This document shows positions 36,637 through 47,500 of a DNA stretch of 64,000 nucleotides, piece after piece. Source of the DNA: Pseudomonas sp. B21-048 (lineage in GTDB: Bacteria > Pseudomonadota > Gammaproteobacteria > Pseudomonadales > Pseudomonadaceae). The translations under genes and the position numbers were made by a program. Each line of letters begins with the position of its first letter. The stretch's first letter is position 1. Under the pieces are notes generated by a model, which did no database searches, was not told the DNA's origin, and was given only the letters and a program-made list of their open reading frames with translations. The stretch is from contig NZ_CP087168.1 of NCBI RefSeq assembly GCF_024748615.1, positions 3,286,001-3,350,000 of the forward strand, written 5' to 3'.

Positions 36637-39600
36637 ATGTCCGATCGCAGCGTTCGCCTTCAAGCTCTCAAGCACGCCCTCAAAGAGCGCATCCTGATTC
36701 TCGATGGCGGCATGGGTACGATGATCCAGAGCTACAAGCTCGAGGAGCAGGATTACCGTGGCAAACGCTTCGCCGACTGGCCGAGCGATGTCAAAGGCAA
36801 CAACGACCTGTTGGTGTTGACGCGTCCGGACGTGATTGGCGCTATTGAAAAAGCCTACCTGGATGCCGGCGCCGACATTCTGGAAACCAACACTTTCAAC
36901 GCCACCCAGGTGTCCCAGGCCGACTACAGCATGCAGGGCCTGGCGTACGAACTCAACGTAGAAGGCGCACGCCTGGCGCGCAAGGTGGCGGACGCCAAAA
37001 CCCTGGAAACCCCGGACCGACCACGCTTCGTCGCCGGCGTGCTCGGTCCTACAAGTCGCACCTGCTCGCTGTCGCCTGACGTGAACAACCCCGGCTACCG
37101 CAACGTGACCTTCGATGAACTGGTGGAAAACTACACCGAGGCCACCAAAGGCCTGATCGAAGGCGGCGCCGACCTGATCCTGATCGAAACCATTTTCGAC
37201 ACCCTCAACGCCAAAGCGGCGATCTTTGCTGTGCAGGGTGTTTACGAAGAGTTGGGCGTCGAGTTGCCAATCATGATTTCCGGCACCATCACCGACGCCT
37301 CTGGCCGCACCCTCTCCGGCCAGACCACCGAAGCGTTCTGGAACTCGGTGGCTCACGCCAAGCCGATTTCCGTCGGCCTGAACTGCGCCCTGGGCGCCAG
37401 TGAACTGCGCCCGTACCTGGAAGAACTGTCGAACAAGGCCAGCACCTACGTGTCGGCGCACCCGAACGCAGGCCTGCCGAACGAATTCGGCGAGTACGAC
37501 GAACTGCCATCGGAAACCGCCAAGGTCATCGAAGAGTTCGCCCAAAGCGGCTTCCTGAACATCGTCGGCGGCTGCTGCGGCACCACGCCGGGCCACATCG
37601 AAGCCATCGCCAAAGCGGTGGCCGGTTATGCGCCGCGCGAGATTCCGGACATTCCCAAGGCCTGCCGCCTCTCGGGCCTGGAACCGTTCACCATTGATCG
37701 CAGCTCGTTGTTCGTCAACGTCGGCGAGCGGACCAACATTACCGGTTCCGCCAAATTCGCCCGGCTGATCCGTGAAGACAACTACACCGAAGCCCTGGAA
37801 GTCGCCCTGCAGCAGGTCGAAGCCGGCGCCCAGGTGATCGACATCAACATGGACGAAGGGATGCTCGATTCGAAGAAGGCCATGGTGACCTTCCTCAATC
37901 TGATTGCCGGCGAACCGGACATCTCCCGCGTCCCGATCATGATCGACTCCTCCAAGTGGGAAGTGATCGAAGCCGGCCTCAAATGCATCCAGGGCAAGGG
38001 CATCGTCAACTCGATCAGCATGAAAGAAGGCGTCGAGCAGTTCATTCATCACGCCAAACTGTGCAAACGCTACGGCGCCGCTGTGGTCGTGATGGCCTTC
38101 GACGAAGCTGGCCAGGCCGACACCGAAGCGCGCAAGAAAGAAATCTGCAAACGCTCCTATGACATTCTGGTCAACGACGTCGGCTTCCCGCCGGAAGACA
38201 TCATCTTCGACCCGAACATCTTCGCCGTGGCCACCGGCATTGAAGAACACAACAATTACGCTGTGGACTTCATCAACGCCTGTGCCTACATCCGCGATGA
38301 ACTGCCGTACGCCCTGACCTCCGGCGGTGTGTCGAACGTGTCGTTCTCGTTCCGTGGCAACAACCCGGTGCGCGAGGCGATTCACTCGGTGTTCCTGCTG
38401 TATGCGATCCGCAACGGCCTGACCATGGGCATCGTCAACGCCGGCCAACTGGAGATCTATGACCAGATCCCGGCCGAGCTGCGCGACGCCGTCGAGGACG
38501 TGATCCTCAACCGTACCCCGGACGGCACCGACGCCCTCCTCGCCATCGCCGACAAGTACAAGGGCGACGGCAGCGTCAAGGAAGCCGAGACCGAAGAGTG
38601 GCGCAACTGGGACGTCAACAAGCGTCTGGAGCATGCGCTGGTCAAGGGCATCACTACGCACATCGTGGAAGACACCGAAGAATCGCGCCTGTCCTTCTCG
38701 CGCCCGATCGAAGTCATCGAAGGCCCGTTGATGGCTGGCATGAACATCGTCGGCGACCTGTTCGGCGCCGGTAAAATGTTTCTGCCGCAAGTGGTGAAAT
38801 CCGCCCGCGTGATGAAACAGGCCGTGGCCCACTTGATCCCGTTCATCGAACTGGAAAAAGGCGACAAACCGGAAGCCAAGGGCAAGATCCTCATGGCCAC
38901 GGTCAAGGGCGACGTGCACGACATAGGCAAGAACATCGTCGGCGTGGTGCTGGGCTGCAACGGCTACGACATCGTCGACCTCGGCGTGATGGTGCCGGCG
39001 GAGAAGATCCTGCAAGTCGCCAAAGAACAGAAATGCGACATCATCGGCCTGTCCGGTTTGATCACGCCTTCACTGGACGAAATGGTTCACGTGGCCCGCG
39101 AGATGCAGCGACAGGACTTCCATCTGCCGCTGATGATCGGTGGCGCGACCACCTCCAAGGCGCACACGGCGGTGAAGATCGAGCCCAAGTACAGCAACGA
39201 CGCGGTGATCTACGTCACCGACGCCTCCCGCGCCGTGGGCGTGGCGACCCAGTTGCTGTCCAAGGAATTGAAAGCCGGTTTCGTCGAGAAGACCCGCCTG
39301 GAATACATCGACGTTCGCGAGCGCACCGCCAACCGCAGCGCCCGTACCGAACGCCTGAGCTACCCGGTGGCCATCGCCAAGAAGCCGCAGTTCGACTGGG
39401 GCAGCTACGAACCGGTCAAACCGACGTTCACCGGCGCCAAGGTGCTGGACAACATCGACCTGAAGGTGCTGGCCGAATACATCGACTGGACGCCGTTCTT
39501 CATCTCCTGGGACCTGGCCGGCAAGTTTCCGCGCATCCTCAAAGACGAAGTGGTCGGTGAAGCCGCCACCGCGCTGTACGCCGATGCCCAGGAAATGCTC

Positions 39601-40347
39601 GCCAAGCTGATCGACGAAAAACTCATCAGTGCCCGTGCGGTATTCGGCTTCTGGCCGGCCAATCAGGTGCGCGACGATGACATCGAAGTCTACGGCGATG
39701 ACGGCAAGCCATTGGCCAAGCTGCATCACTTGCGCCAGCAGATCATCAAAACCGACGGCAAACCGAACTTTTCCCTGGCCGACTTCGTTGCACCCAAAGA
39801 CAGCGGCGTGACCGACTACGTGGGTGGTTTCATCACCACCGCCGGGATCGGCGCCGAAGAAGTGGCCAAGGCCTATCAGGATGCCGGCGACGACTACAAC
39901 TCGATCATGGTCAAGGCCCTGGCCGACCGCTTGGCCGAGGCCTGTGCCGAATGGCTGCACCAACAGGTGCGTAAAGACTACTGGGGTTACGCCAAGGACG
40001 AGACGCTGGACAACGAGGCGCTGATCAAAGAGCAATACACCGGCATCCGCCCGGCTCCGGGCTACCCGGCGTGCCCGGATCACACCGAGAAAGCCACGCT
40101 GTTCAAGCTGCTGGACCCGGAAGCGGAAGAACTCAAGGCCGGTCGTAGCGGCGTGTTCCTCACCGAGCACTACGCGATGTTCCCGGCGGCTGCGGTCAGC
40201 GGCTGGTACTTCGCTCATCCGCAGGCGCAATACTTTGCCGTGGGCAAGATCGATAAAGACCAGGTGCAAAGCTACACCTCGCGCAAAGGCCAAGAGCTGA
40301 GCGTGACCGAGCGCTGGCTGGCGCCTAACCTGGGTTACGACAACTAA
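36637..40347 (+). CDS. metH: Cobalamin-dependent methionine synthase
   Basis: This 1236-residue modular enzyme transfers the methyl group of 5-methyltetrahydrofolate to homocysteine. Domains in order: homocysteine-binding ([10 protein letters not shown] near residue 20; zinc Cys in GLNCALG and GGCCGTTP), pterin-binding ([16 protein letters not shown], about 360), helical cap, B12-binding with [10 protein letters not shown] (axial His near 760) and the C-terminal SAM-dependent reactivation domain ([12 protein letters not shown], about 1140). It depends on the cobalamin made and regulated by the nearby cob genes, but no riboswitch precedes it. The 800-codon antisense frame is a shadow. Confidence 0.97.
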   Translation: MSDRSVRLQALKHALKERILILDGGMGTMIQSYKLEEQDYRGKRFADWPSDVKGNNDLLVLTRPDVIGAIEKAYLDAGADILETNTFNATQVSQADYSMQGLAYELNVEGARLARKVADAKTLETPDRPRFVAGVLGPTSRTCSLSPDVNNPGYRNVTFDELVENYTEATKGLIEGGADLILIETIFDTLNAKAAIFAVQGVYEELGVELPIMISGTITDASGRTLSGQTTEAFWNSVAHAKPISVGLNCALGASELRPYLEELSNKASTYVSAHPNAGLPNEFGEYDELPSETAKVIEEFAQSGFLNIVGGCCGTTPGHIEAIAKAVAGYAPREIPDIPKACRLSGLEPFTIDRSSLFVNVGERTNITGSAKFARLIREDNYTEALEVALQQVEAGAQVIDINMDEGMLDSKKAMVTFLNLIAGEPDISRVPIMIDSSKWEVIEAGLKCIQGKGIVNSISMKEGVEQFIHHAKLCKRYGAAVVVMAFDEAGQADTEARKKEICKRSYDILVNDVGFPPEDIIFDPNIFAVATGIEEHNNYAVDFINACAYIRDELPYALTSGGVSNVSFSFRGNNPVREAIHSVFLLYAIRNGLTMGIVNAGQLEIYDQIPAELRDAVEDVILNRTPDGTDALLAIADKYKGDGSVKEAETEEWRNWDVNKRLEHALVKGITTHIVEDTEESRLSFSRPIEVIEGPLMAGMNIVGDLFGAGKMFLPQVVKSARVMKQAVAHLIPFIELEKGDKPEAKGKILMATVKGDVHDIGKNIVGVVLGCNGYDIVDLGVMVPAEKILQVAKEQKCDIIGLSGLITPSLDEMVHVAREMQRQDFHLPLMIGGATTSKAHTAVKIEPKYSNDAVIYVTDASRAVGVATQLLSKELKAGFVEKTRLEYIDVRERTANRSARTERLSYPVAIAKKPQFDWGSYEPVKPTFTGAKVLDNIDLKVLAEYIDWTPFFISWDLAGKFPRILKDEVVGEAATALYADAQEMLAKLIDEKLISARAVFGFWPANQVRDDDIEVYGDDGKPLAKLHHLRQQIIKTDGKPNFSLADFVAPKDSGVTDYVGGFITTAGIGAEEVAKAYQDAGDDYNSIMVKALADRLAEACAEWLHQQVRKDYWGYAKDETLDNEALIKEQYTGIRPAPGYPACPDHTEKATLFKLLDPEAEELKAGRSGVFLTEHYAMFPAAAVSGWYFAHPQAQYFAVGKIDKDQVQSYTSRKGQELSVTERWLAPNLGYDN

Positions 40348-40372
40348 CCCTCACTCCCCTGTGAAAGCGTGG

Positions 40373-40437
40373 CTTGCCCGCGAAGAACGATGATGCGATT
40401 TCCCAGTGAGACCGCGTTATCGTTCTTCGCGGGCAAG
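40373..40437. repeat. Inverted REP-like palindrome after metH
   Basis: Arms CTTGCCCGCGAAGAACGAT (40373-40391) and its complement (40419-40437) are perfect over 19 bases. They contain the common Pseudomonas REP core TTCGCGGGCAAG. It probably stabilises or ends the metH transcript. Confidence 0.85.
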
Positions 40438-40518
40438 TCGGATCGCCGCACCGCTTGCTCCTACAGGACTGCGTGGATTGTCTATGCTTGCTTTACATGC
40501 ATGCGTGACGGGGGAGTT

Positions 40519-40740
40519 ATGGACGATCCAGTCGACAACAACAAACCGCCGACCTTCTGGCAGATGCTGCACAGCGTGATGGCAGCGGCATTCGGGGTGC
40601 AGAGCGGGAAGAACCGGGCTCGTGATTTCACTCACGGCAAGCCGAGTCATTTCGTGATTTTGGGGATTCTATTCACGGCAGTGTTCGCGTTGACGCTGTT
40701 TGGCATCGTCAAACTGGTGGTGCACCTGGCGGGCATCTGA
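40519..40740 (+). CDS. DUF2970 small membrane protein
   Basis: This 73-residue protein begins MDDPVDNNKPPTFWQMLHSV. WQMLHSVMAAAFGVQS and the single C-terminal membrane helix (FVILGILFTAVFALTLFGIV) match the DUF2970 family. GGGGAG lies five bases before the ATG. Function is unknown. It faces the convergent binding-protein gene only six bases after its stop. Confidence 0.85.
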   Translation: MDDPVDNNKPPTFWQMLHSVMAAAFGVQSGKNRARDFTHGKPSHFVILGILFTAVFALTLFGIVKLVVHLAGI

Positions 40741-40746
40741 ACCGGC

Positions 40747-41832
40747 TCAGTGCATCAGGGTTTGTAAGCTGAACGGATAGCGATACGACGTCGGCCGCCC
40801 TTTGGCCGAGAGTTTTTGAAAATCCACGCCGTAATCCTGAGTGGTACTCAAGGCCAGCAATCGCTTGGCTTGTGCTCGATCAATCAGCTGCAACAAGGGA
40901 ATCTGCCGGTCGCGCCCACCATACTGGCTGACATCCACGCCCTGATCATAGTCATGCAGTTGCACCAGAGCCCACCCTCCCAGAGTGAAGTGCCCGCCCA
41001 ACAGCACGCTCAATAGGCCATCCAGCAGCGCCTGTAACGCGCCCGGTGAATTGTTGACGGCGCTGAACAGTACGTCCTTGCCCGGCTGACCTCCCATTTC
41101 GGCGTACGCTTGCATGGCGCCGAAGGCCATTTCATCGTTGGCCGACCAGACCAGCGATGTTTGCGGGTAGCGCTTGAACAACAATCTGGCCTGCTCGTAG
41201 GCTCGCTGACGCGACCAGCCGCCATACACGACCTGACGCAACCGCACTTCAGGGTGTTCGGCCAGTGCCCGCATCATGCCCTTTTCACGCAGTTGCGAGG
41301 CTGGCGTGAGCTTCAGGCCGGAGAAGGCCACGAGGTCAATGACCTGACCGGGCGCGACCGGGCGATGCAGGCGAATCAGCTCCTTGAGCATCAGGTAGCC
41401 GCCCTCCTCATTGTTGGGCACCAGACTTCCCAGCCAATCGGGATATTTGTCCGGCTGGGCGCCTAGCAGACGATTCTGGTCTGGGGTCAGGCCGTTGTTG
41501 ACCATAAACAGCTTCACACCGCTGCCTCGAGCCAGGCGCAGGATTTCGGGCGCAACGTACAGCTCGTTGACGAACACCAGATAATCCGGCCGATCCGGCC
41601 CTTGCAGGGCTTCGCGAGCCTGCTTGAGCGTGGTCTCGGCGTTTCGTTCGGAATAGCGGATGCGCAAATCCATGCCCAGGTCCTTGGCTGCGGTCTGCAT
41701 GAACTGCGAGTAACTGACCCAGAATGTCTCTTGGCTGTTCCCAGGATTGAGGAACAACACGGACGCCGCTTGGGCACCCGGTCCCAGGACCACGCCAAGC
41801 GTCAGCACTACACCGTAGAAGAACTTCAACAT
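40747..41832 (-). CDS. Orphan periplasmic substrate-binding protein (sugar-type)
   Basis: This 361-residue protein begins with a signal peptide (MLKFFYGVVLTLGVVLGPGAQA). The body has a type I periplasmic-binding fold: SVLFLNPGNSQETFWVSYS, WSANDEMAFGAMQAYAEMG and VNNSPGALQALLDG resemble Peripla_BP_4 sugar/autoinducer-2 binding proteins. No ABC permease or ATPase gene adjoins it, so it may serve a distant transporter or act as a sensor input. Substrate unknown. Confidence 0.82.
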   Translation of the reverse strand: MLKFFYGVVLTLGVVLGPGAQAASVLFLNPGNSQETFWVSYSQFMQTAAKDLGMDLRIRYSERNAETTLKQAREALQGPDRPDYLVFVNELYVAPEILRLARGSGVKLFMVNNGLTPDQNRLLGAQPDKYPDWLGSLVPNNEEGGYLMLKELIRLHRPVAPGQVIDLVAFSGLKLTPASQLREKGMMRALAEHPEVRLRQVVYGGWSRQRAYEQARLLFKRYPQTSLVWSANDEMAFGAMQAYAEMGGQPGKDVLFSAVNNSPGALQALLDGLLSVLLGGHFTLGGWALVQLHDYDQGVDVSQYGGRDRQIPLLQLIDRAQAKRLLALSTTQDYGVDFQKLSAKGRPTSYRYPFSLQTLMH

Positions 41833-41947
41833 TAAATCGTCCGAGCCCTGAAAATCCGCCGCGCATTATAGCCGGCGAAATCCCTTGAAACGGCGCTTAC
41901 TCCGGCTTTTGTCCGACAATCGTCGGCGCCAGGCCCGAACGGGTCGT

Positions 41948-42061
41948 TTATTGATGGCTGACCCAGAACACCGCGGTGCCCACCACCAGGATGATCAAGA
42001 ACAAAATCGCCCAAGCATCGACCGTGCTATCGCTTTTCCCTGCTTTGGTTGGGTTGCTCAT
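41948..42061 (-). CDS. 37-residue single-pass membrane protein
   Basis: The ORF reads MSNPTKAGKSDSTVDAWAIL, then a hydrophobic helix (LFLIILVVGTAVFWV) and the tail SHQ. AGAGG seven bases before the ATG is a good ribosome site. A basic, polar N-terminus before one helix suggests an inner-membrane miniprotein with the N-terminus inside. It lies between the orphan binding protein (same strand) and divergent cysI. Function unknown; its size makes it easy to miss. Confidence 0.7.
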   Translation of the reverse strand: MSNPTKAGKSDSTVDAWAILFLIILVVGTAVFWVSHQ

Positions 42062-42355
42062 CGCATCGCCTCTTGTCGGTTTTATCGGTGATTGCATAAA
42101 GACTCGAGCACAGTAAAGACGATGATTGGCCGCACCACAAATGTGGGTTTTAGTTCTATGCGCTTCATTAGTCGTTTTGGTTCTTTACATATACTCAAAC
42201 ATCACTTTTGCGCATAACTGCAAACTGGTATCTTGCCTCCGCTCCGTTGGGAGTGCGCGGCCGTGCGCGCAGAATTGCCGAGGCAGTATCGGAGACTTCA
42301 GCAAGCGAAAAACGCAACTGGATCCGACCGGCCCAAGCCTGAGAACAGGACTTAT
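42062..42355 (+). other. Intergenic leader of cysI, probable CysB control region
   Basis: No gene is seen in these 294 bases. The AT-rich stretch around 42147-42205 has two similar blocks (TTTTAGTTCTATG and TTTTGGTTCTTTAC) that could be CysB-type activation sites. A G+C-rich inverted stretch (CGCGGCCGTGCGCG) lies near 42257. Assignment to CysB is by analogy with other assimilatory sulfur genes only. Confidence 0.3.
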
Positions 42356-44014
42356 ATGTACGTATACGACGAGTACGATCAGCGGATCATCGAGGACCGC
42401 GTCAAGCAGTTCCGTGATCAGACCCGACGCTATCTGGCAGGCGAGCTGAGCGAAGAAGAATTCCGCCCCCTGCGCCTGCAAAATGGCCTTTATATCCAGC
42501 GCTTCGCGCCGATGCTGCGGGTGGCGGTGCCTTATGGCCAACTGACTTCGCGCCAGACGCGAATGATGGCCAAAGTTGCCCGCGACTATGACAAGGGCTA
42601 CGCCCACATCAGTACCCGGCAGAACGTGCAGTTCAACTGGCCCGCCCTGGAAGACATCCCGGACATCCTGGCTGAACTGGCGACCGTGCAGATGCATGCG
42701 ATCCAGACCAGCGGCAATTGCCTGCGCAACGTCACTACCGACCAGTTCGCCGGTGTCGCGGCCGATGAGTTGATCGATCCGCGTCCATGGTGCGAAATCG
42801 TCCGTCAGTGGACCACGTTCCACCCGGAATTCGCCTACCTGCCACGTAAATTCAAAATCGCCATCAACGGTTCGACGTCCGACCGTGCGGCCATCGAAGT
42901 CCATGACATCGGCCTTGAGCCGGTGCACAACGCCGCGGGCGAACTGGGTTTCCGTGTGCTGGTCGGTGGCGGCCTGGGCCGTACGCCAGTGGTGGGCGCG
43001 TTCATCAACGAATTTCTGCCATGGCAGGATCTGTTGAGCTACCTCGACGCCATCCTGCGGGTCTACAACCGCTATGGCCGTCGCGACAACAAGTACAAGG
43101 CGCGGATCAAGATTCTGGTCAAGGCCCTGACGCCTGAAGTCTTCGCGCAAAAAGTCGACGCGGAAATGGAACATCTTCGCGGTGGCCAGACCACATTGAC
43201 CGACGCCGAAGTGCATCGCGTGGCCAAACACTTCGTCGATCCGGCCTACAAGGCTCTGGACAACCAGGCGGCCGAGCTGATCGAGCTCGACAAACAGCAC
43301 CCGGGCTTCGCCCGCTGGCGCACCCGCAACACCCTCGCGCACAAAAAGCCGGGGTACGTGGCCGTGACGTTGTCTCTGAAGCCAACTGGCGTTGCGCCGG
43401 GCGACATCACCGACAAGCAGCTCGATGCCGTTGCCGACCTCGCCGATCGTTACAGCTTCGGTCAGCTACGCACTTCCCACGAGCAGAACATTATTCTGGC
43501 CGATGTCGAGCAGAGCCAATTATTCGCCCTGTGGAGCGAGTTGCGTGAGCAAGGTTTCGCCACGCCGAACATCGGCTTGCTGACTGACATCATCTGCTGC
43601 CCAGGCGGTGACTTCTGCTCCCTGGCCAACGCCAAATCGATCCCGATCGCCGAATCGATCCAGCGCCGCTTCGACGACCTGGACTACCTGTTCGACATTG
43701 GCGAGCTGGACCTGAACATCTCTGGCTGCATGAACGCCTGTGGTCACCACCACGTTGGCCACATCGGCATTCTCGGGGTGGACAAGAAAGGCGAAGAGTT
43801 CTATCAGGTGTCCCTGGGTGGCAGCGCCAGTCGCGACGCGAGCCTGGGCAAGATCCTCGGCCCGTCTTTCGCCCAGGAAGCCATGCCTGATGTGATCGAG
43901 AAGCTGATCGACGTGTACATCGAACAACGTACCGAAGACGAGCGCTTCATCGACACCTATCAGCGTATCGGCATCGACCTCTTCAAGGAGCGTGTCTATG
44001 CAGCGAATCATTAA
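42356..44014 (+). CDS. cysI: Siroheme sulfite/nitrite reductase hemoprotein
   Basis: This 552-residue protein begins MYVYDEYDQRIIEDRVKQFR. It has duplicated ferrite-reductase-like domains with ISTRQNVQFNW and, near residues 413 and 456, the four cysteines of the siroheme-[4Fe-4S] site (CCPGGDFCSLAN and SGCMNACGHH). It reduces sulfite to sulfide in assimilation. The length and the DUF934 partner match the Pseudomonas form, which uses no CysJ flavoprotein of the enteric type. ACAGGA five bases before the ATG sets the start. It overlaps the next gene by 17 bases. Confidence 0.94.
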   Translation: MYVYDEYDQRIIEDRVKQFRDQTRRYLAGELSEEEFRPLRLQNGLYIQRFAPMLRVAVPYGQLTSRQTRMMAKVARDYDKGYAHISTRQNVQFNWPALEDIPDILAELATVQMHAIQTSGNCLRNVTTDQFAGVAADELIDPRPWCEIVRQWTTFHPEFAYLPRKFKIAINGSTSDRAAIEVHDIGLEPVHNAAGELGFRVLVGGGLGRTPVVGAFINEFLPWQDLLSYLDAILRVYNRYGRRDNKYKARIKILVKALTPEVFAQKVDAEMEHLRGGQTTLTDAEVHRVAKHFVDPAYKALDNQAAELIELDKQHPGFARWRTRNTLAHKKPGYVAVTLSLKPTGVAPGDITDKQLDAVADLADRYSFGQLRTSHEQNIILADVEQSQLFALWSELREQGFATPNIGLLTDIICCPGGDFCSLANAKSIPIAESIQRRFDDLDYLFDIGELDLNISGCMNACGHHHVGHIGILGVDKKGEEFYQVSLGGSASRDASLGKILGPSFAQEAMPDVIEKLIDVYIEQRTEDERFIDTYQRIGIDLFKERVYAANH

Positions 44015-44492
44015 GAACAACGAAGTCGTCGACGAGACCTGGCACCTGCTGCCCAAGGACTTCAATATCGACGAGATCACCAATTGCGACGACTACATCG
44101 TCCCGTTGCAGCTGTGGCGCGAACATGGCCGTATGCTCCTGGCCCGCGACGGCGGCCTGGGCATCTGGCTGGATGCCGATGAGGAAGCCGAGGAAATCGG
44201 TGAGGACGTGGCGCAGTTCCAGGTCATCGCCCTGAACTTCCCGGCATTTACCGATGGCCGCAACTACTCCAACGCCCGCTTGCTGCGCGACCGTTACGGT
44301 TTCAAGGGCGAATTGCGAGCCATTGGCGACGTGCTGCGTGACCAGTTGTTCTACATGCACCGCTGTGGTTTCGACGCGTTCGCCATTCGCCCCGACAAGG
44401 ATCCGCACGAAGCCCTCGAAGGCCTCAAGGACTTCTCCGTGACCTATCAGGCCGCGACCGACGAACCGCTGCCGCTGTTCCGTCGCCGCTGA
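43998..44492 (+). CDS. DUF934 protein, partner of CysI
   Basis: This 164-residue protein begins MQRIIKNNEVVDETWHLLPK. The motif FPAFTDGRNYSNARLLRDRYGFKGELRAIGDVLRDQ is the hallmark of DUF934, which is almost always next to a CysI-type reductase. AAGGAG inside cysI serves its ATG, and the genes overlap by 17 bases. It may help electron delivery or assembly of the reductase; this is inference from neighbourhood. A terminator follows the stop. Confidence 0.88.
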   Translation: MQRIIKNNEVVDETWHLLPKDFNIDEITNCDDYIVPLQLWREHGRMLLARDGGLGIWLDADEEAEEIGEDVAQFQVIALNFPAFTDGRNYSNARLLRDRYGFKGELRAIGDVLRDQLFYMHRCGFDAFAIRPDKDPHEALEGLKDFSVTYQAATDEPLPLFRRR

Positions 44493-44499
44493 CCGTCAC

Positions 44500-44532
44500 G
44501 CCTTGAACCCTCTCAGGGTTCAAGGCTTTCCT
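44500..44532 (+). terminator. Intrinsic terminator after cysI-DUF934
   Basis: A 12-bp perfect stem (GCCTTGAACCCT with AGGGTTCAAGGC), a three-base loop and a short T-rich tail lie eight bases after the DUF934 stop. It also faces the convergent toxin-like gene. Confidence 0.8.
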
Positions 44533-44541
44533 TCGAAACGT

Positions 44542-47500
44542 CTAGTGCGCAGGAAACGGAATCGGCCGCCCCATGGCGATCCAATCGTGGTGCAGCCGGG
44601 CGCGATCCTCCAGTACGCCGAACAACCTGAACGGGTTTTGTGCATCGGCCAGCGTCGTTTCGACACAATGACTCAACCAGCCCCATAACTCCTCTGACGC
44701 ATCAACTTCATGTAACAGTCGCCATACACGCGCTTGCAGCTCCCGGTAGCCGACCTGGAAATCCGCGGTCAGGCTCAACCCGTCCATTACCCGCAGAACA
44801 GCATTTCCCGAGGGTTTCGTCCACAGTCGCTCCCAGAGCTGGCGCCGGGTCGTGCGCAATGGCTCGTCAACTGCCTCGAGCCAGGATGACGCGCTGCCAT
44901 AGTCGATCCCAGGCTGGTCGAGCCACAGATTGATGCCGGTGCGCTCGCGATGCTCGACCAGGCGCAGCAACGTTTCCTCGTCCGTCAGCGGATTGCCCCA
45001 CAGCTTGACCCTGTCACGGGAGACCGCCTGATCCAGGACGTTGTAAGGAACCCGGCTGATGTGATTATCGCGCAGGTCCAGCGCGGTCATGCGTGGCTCC
45101 TCGGGGATGCCGATCGGGCAGTGGGTGATACCGGTGTTTTTCAGGTTCAGCACGTGCAAGTCGTTCATCCCCAGTACCACGGGAGCAGTGGCCAGGGGGT
45201 TGTCGCTCAGGTCCAGGGTCTGCAGTCTGGCCAGATTGCGAAACTGCGAAGCCGTGCTCTCCTTCAATTGCAGAAACGTCGACTTCAGGTTCAACGCTGT
45301 CAGGTGCTTCATTTCCAGGATCGGCGTGGGCAGCGCGCTCTCCAGCACATCGTCCATATTGAGCCGACGCAGGTCCAGCCGCTCCAGATTCAGAATCCGC
45401 AGATTCGGAAAACCCTCCAGAAAAGCATCAAGACTCTCGCGCGCGATCAGGTGCATTCCTTTCATCGACAGCTCGACGACTTCATCGAAACGAACGCTCA
45501 TGTCCGGCAACCGATGATAGTCCTCGAAATCCAGGTCGAGCCTGTAGCCGACAAACTCCTCGCCGGACATAACCCTGGTTTCCTGGAGCGAGCGTTTCTG
45601 CCAGATGGCGATCAGATCGTCGGCCAGTTCACTGCGGGTTTCACGTTCGTACTCCAAGGTGTGCTCGAGCAATTGGGCATTGTGCGCCTCCACTTGCGCG
45701 GCGGTCATGTCCTGCGCCTCCGCATCGCCGGGCTGCAGAAACTCCAGGTCCATGTCATCGATATCATGCAGGGTCATATCGATCCACTCCTGCAGATTGA
45801 AATGCAACTGCTGCAACTGCAAATCCAGATGATCCAGCAGCACGTCCGCCCCGCTACCTGCCCGCAAAAGGAATTCATCGGTCTGCGCGTCGGTGAACTC
45901 CGGATAAACATCCTTGACCCTCAGGCGCATCGTTGCATGGGTCAGCGCCAGCCCCTGCGGGGTGTCGGGAAAACCGCCACCACGCAAACCCCAGCTGTCG
46001 AAAGGCAGCTTCGCATCCATCCGGTTCAGTCCAAGCATGAGTTCGGAGCGGGGCAATGCCCACTCCCCCAGGCGTTGCCGCAGGTCAGCCGCCGAGCTCA
46101 ACGACAGTGTGCTGCGCTCCTCGATGGACAGCACATCGAATACAGCGGCGGGCAGGTCGACGCCTGCGACAGAATCGGCCAGTGCCGCAGATCGATATCG
46201 ATCGCCCACCTTGATCAACCGGCGACAGTCGGGCACGCCGGGCGGGCCACAGCGATCCAGCACCCGCCCGCTGATCGAGCCTTCGAGCACTTCGATGCGC
46301 AGGCGACCGGGCCAACCGGACAGGCGCTTGAGCGAGTGCAAGGCGAGGACGTCAGCATCCGGATTGCGGGTTGAACGCAGGTACAGGCTTTCATAGGCAC
46401 GGTTGAGCCTCACATGGCCTTGATATTCCCGTGCCTTGCTGTCCAGGCGCTTGATGACCGGCAGCGCCTCGGCGGGTTCGACCGCTTGGGCGATGTCGAC
46501 GCCGGAGCGATCAAGGATCTGTTCCACGACGTTTTTCGGCAACCCGGGGTATTCGCGCTGCAACAGCCGAACCCATTCGTGCTCCGACTGCTGCAGCGCC
46601 TGATAACGACGACTGAACAGCTCGGCCCGCGCTTGCGGGTCAACCACCACTTCAAGCTCCTGGTCGAGCTTGAAGCGGCTGATGGTATCGGCCAACAAGG
46701 GAGTGGGCGGACGCCCCGCCTGCATCAGCCTCAGCAGATCGTCGTCGACGGTACTGACCTTGGCAATCTGGCTCAGCACTTCATCGCTGAACGTGGCAAG
46801 GGGCGCGCAGACACCGCGCATCAATTCCAGGCGTGAGACTGCCGTCGATGGCAGTTGCGGCGCAGCGGTGGCGATACCGGGCAACAGATGATCAGCCGGC
46901 TCGGTGACGGGCTTTGCGGGTTCACGCAGTGTTTTTTCCAGCGTCCCGGCGGTGGCGCGTTCGCCCTTCAAGGCGACTCCCGCTGCCGCCAGCGGCAGAG
47001 CATTAAGCAAACCGAATACCATGCGCGTTACGCCTGCGGAGCGCTCTTCCGGGGTTTTACCGTCCACGGCCTGCTCCAGGCCATAACCGGCGTCAATAAT
47101 GCCGGCTAGCACCAGTAAGCCCTCGCCACCCGGGACAAACAGCGCCAGGGGGCCAAACTGGTTGATCCAATGCGCCACTGACTCGACCACCGTGCTCAGA
47201 TGGTCGCGATTGACCTGGGCATCGCTACGGATGGTCTTGACGCTGGCCATGGCCCCTTGCTTCATGGCCAGTACCAATTGCGCAAACAGCTCGGTGCTGG
47301 CCGATGAGCGCTCGAAACCGATGTAGTCCTGCGGGTCCCAATACCCGTCATTGTTGAAAAAACCGGCATTCTTTTTCAGCCTGTGTTCTCGTGGATAAAT
47401 CGCCATCCCCTCCAGTGCTGTCGATACCCCCGCATGGAAGGTGCCGTCCTCAAGGTCGTCCTCGGCAAAATGCGCGGCCAGGGCCTGTCGCGTATCGACC

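Noticed and set aside
36613..39015. An 800-codon open frame on the minus strand
   Set aside because: It is antisense to metH. Its His/Gln/Asp/Phe-rich translation mirrors metH codon usage.
44950..46374. A 474-codon open frame on the plus strand
   Set aside because: It is antisense to the LRR protein; its repetitive Leu/Gln content reflects the complement of the leucine-rich repeats.
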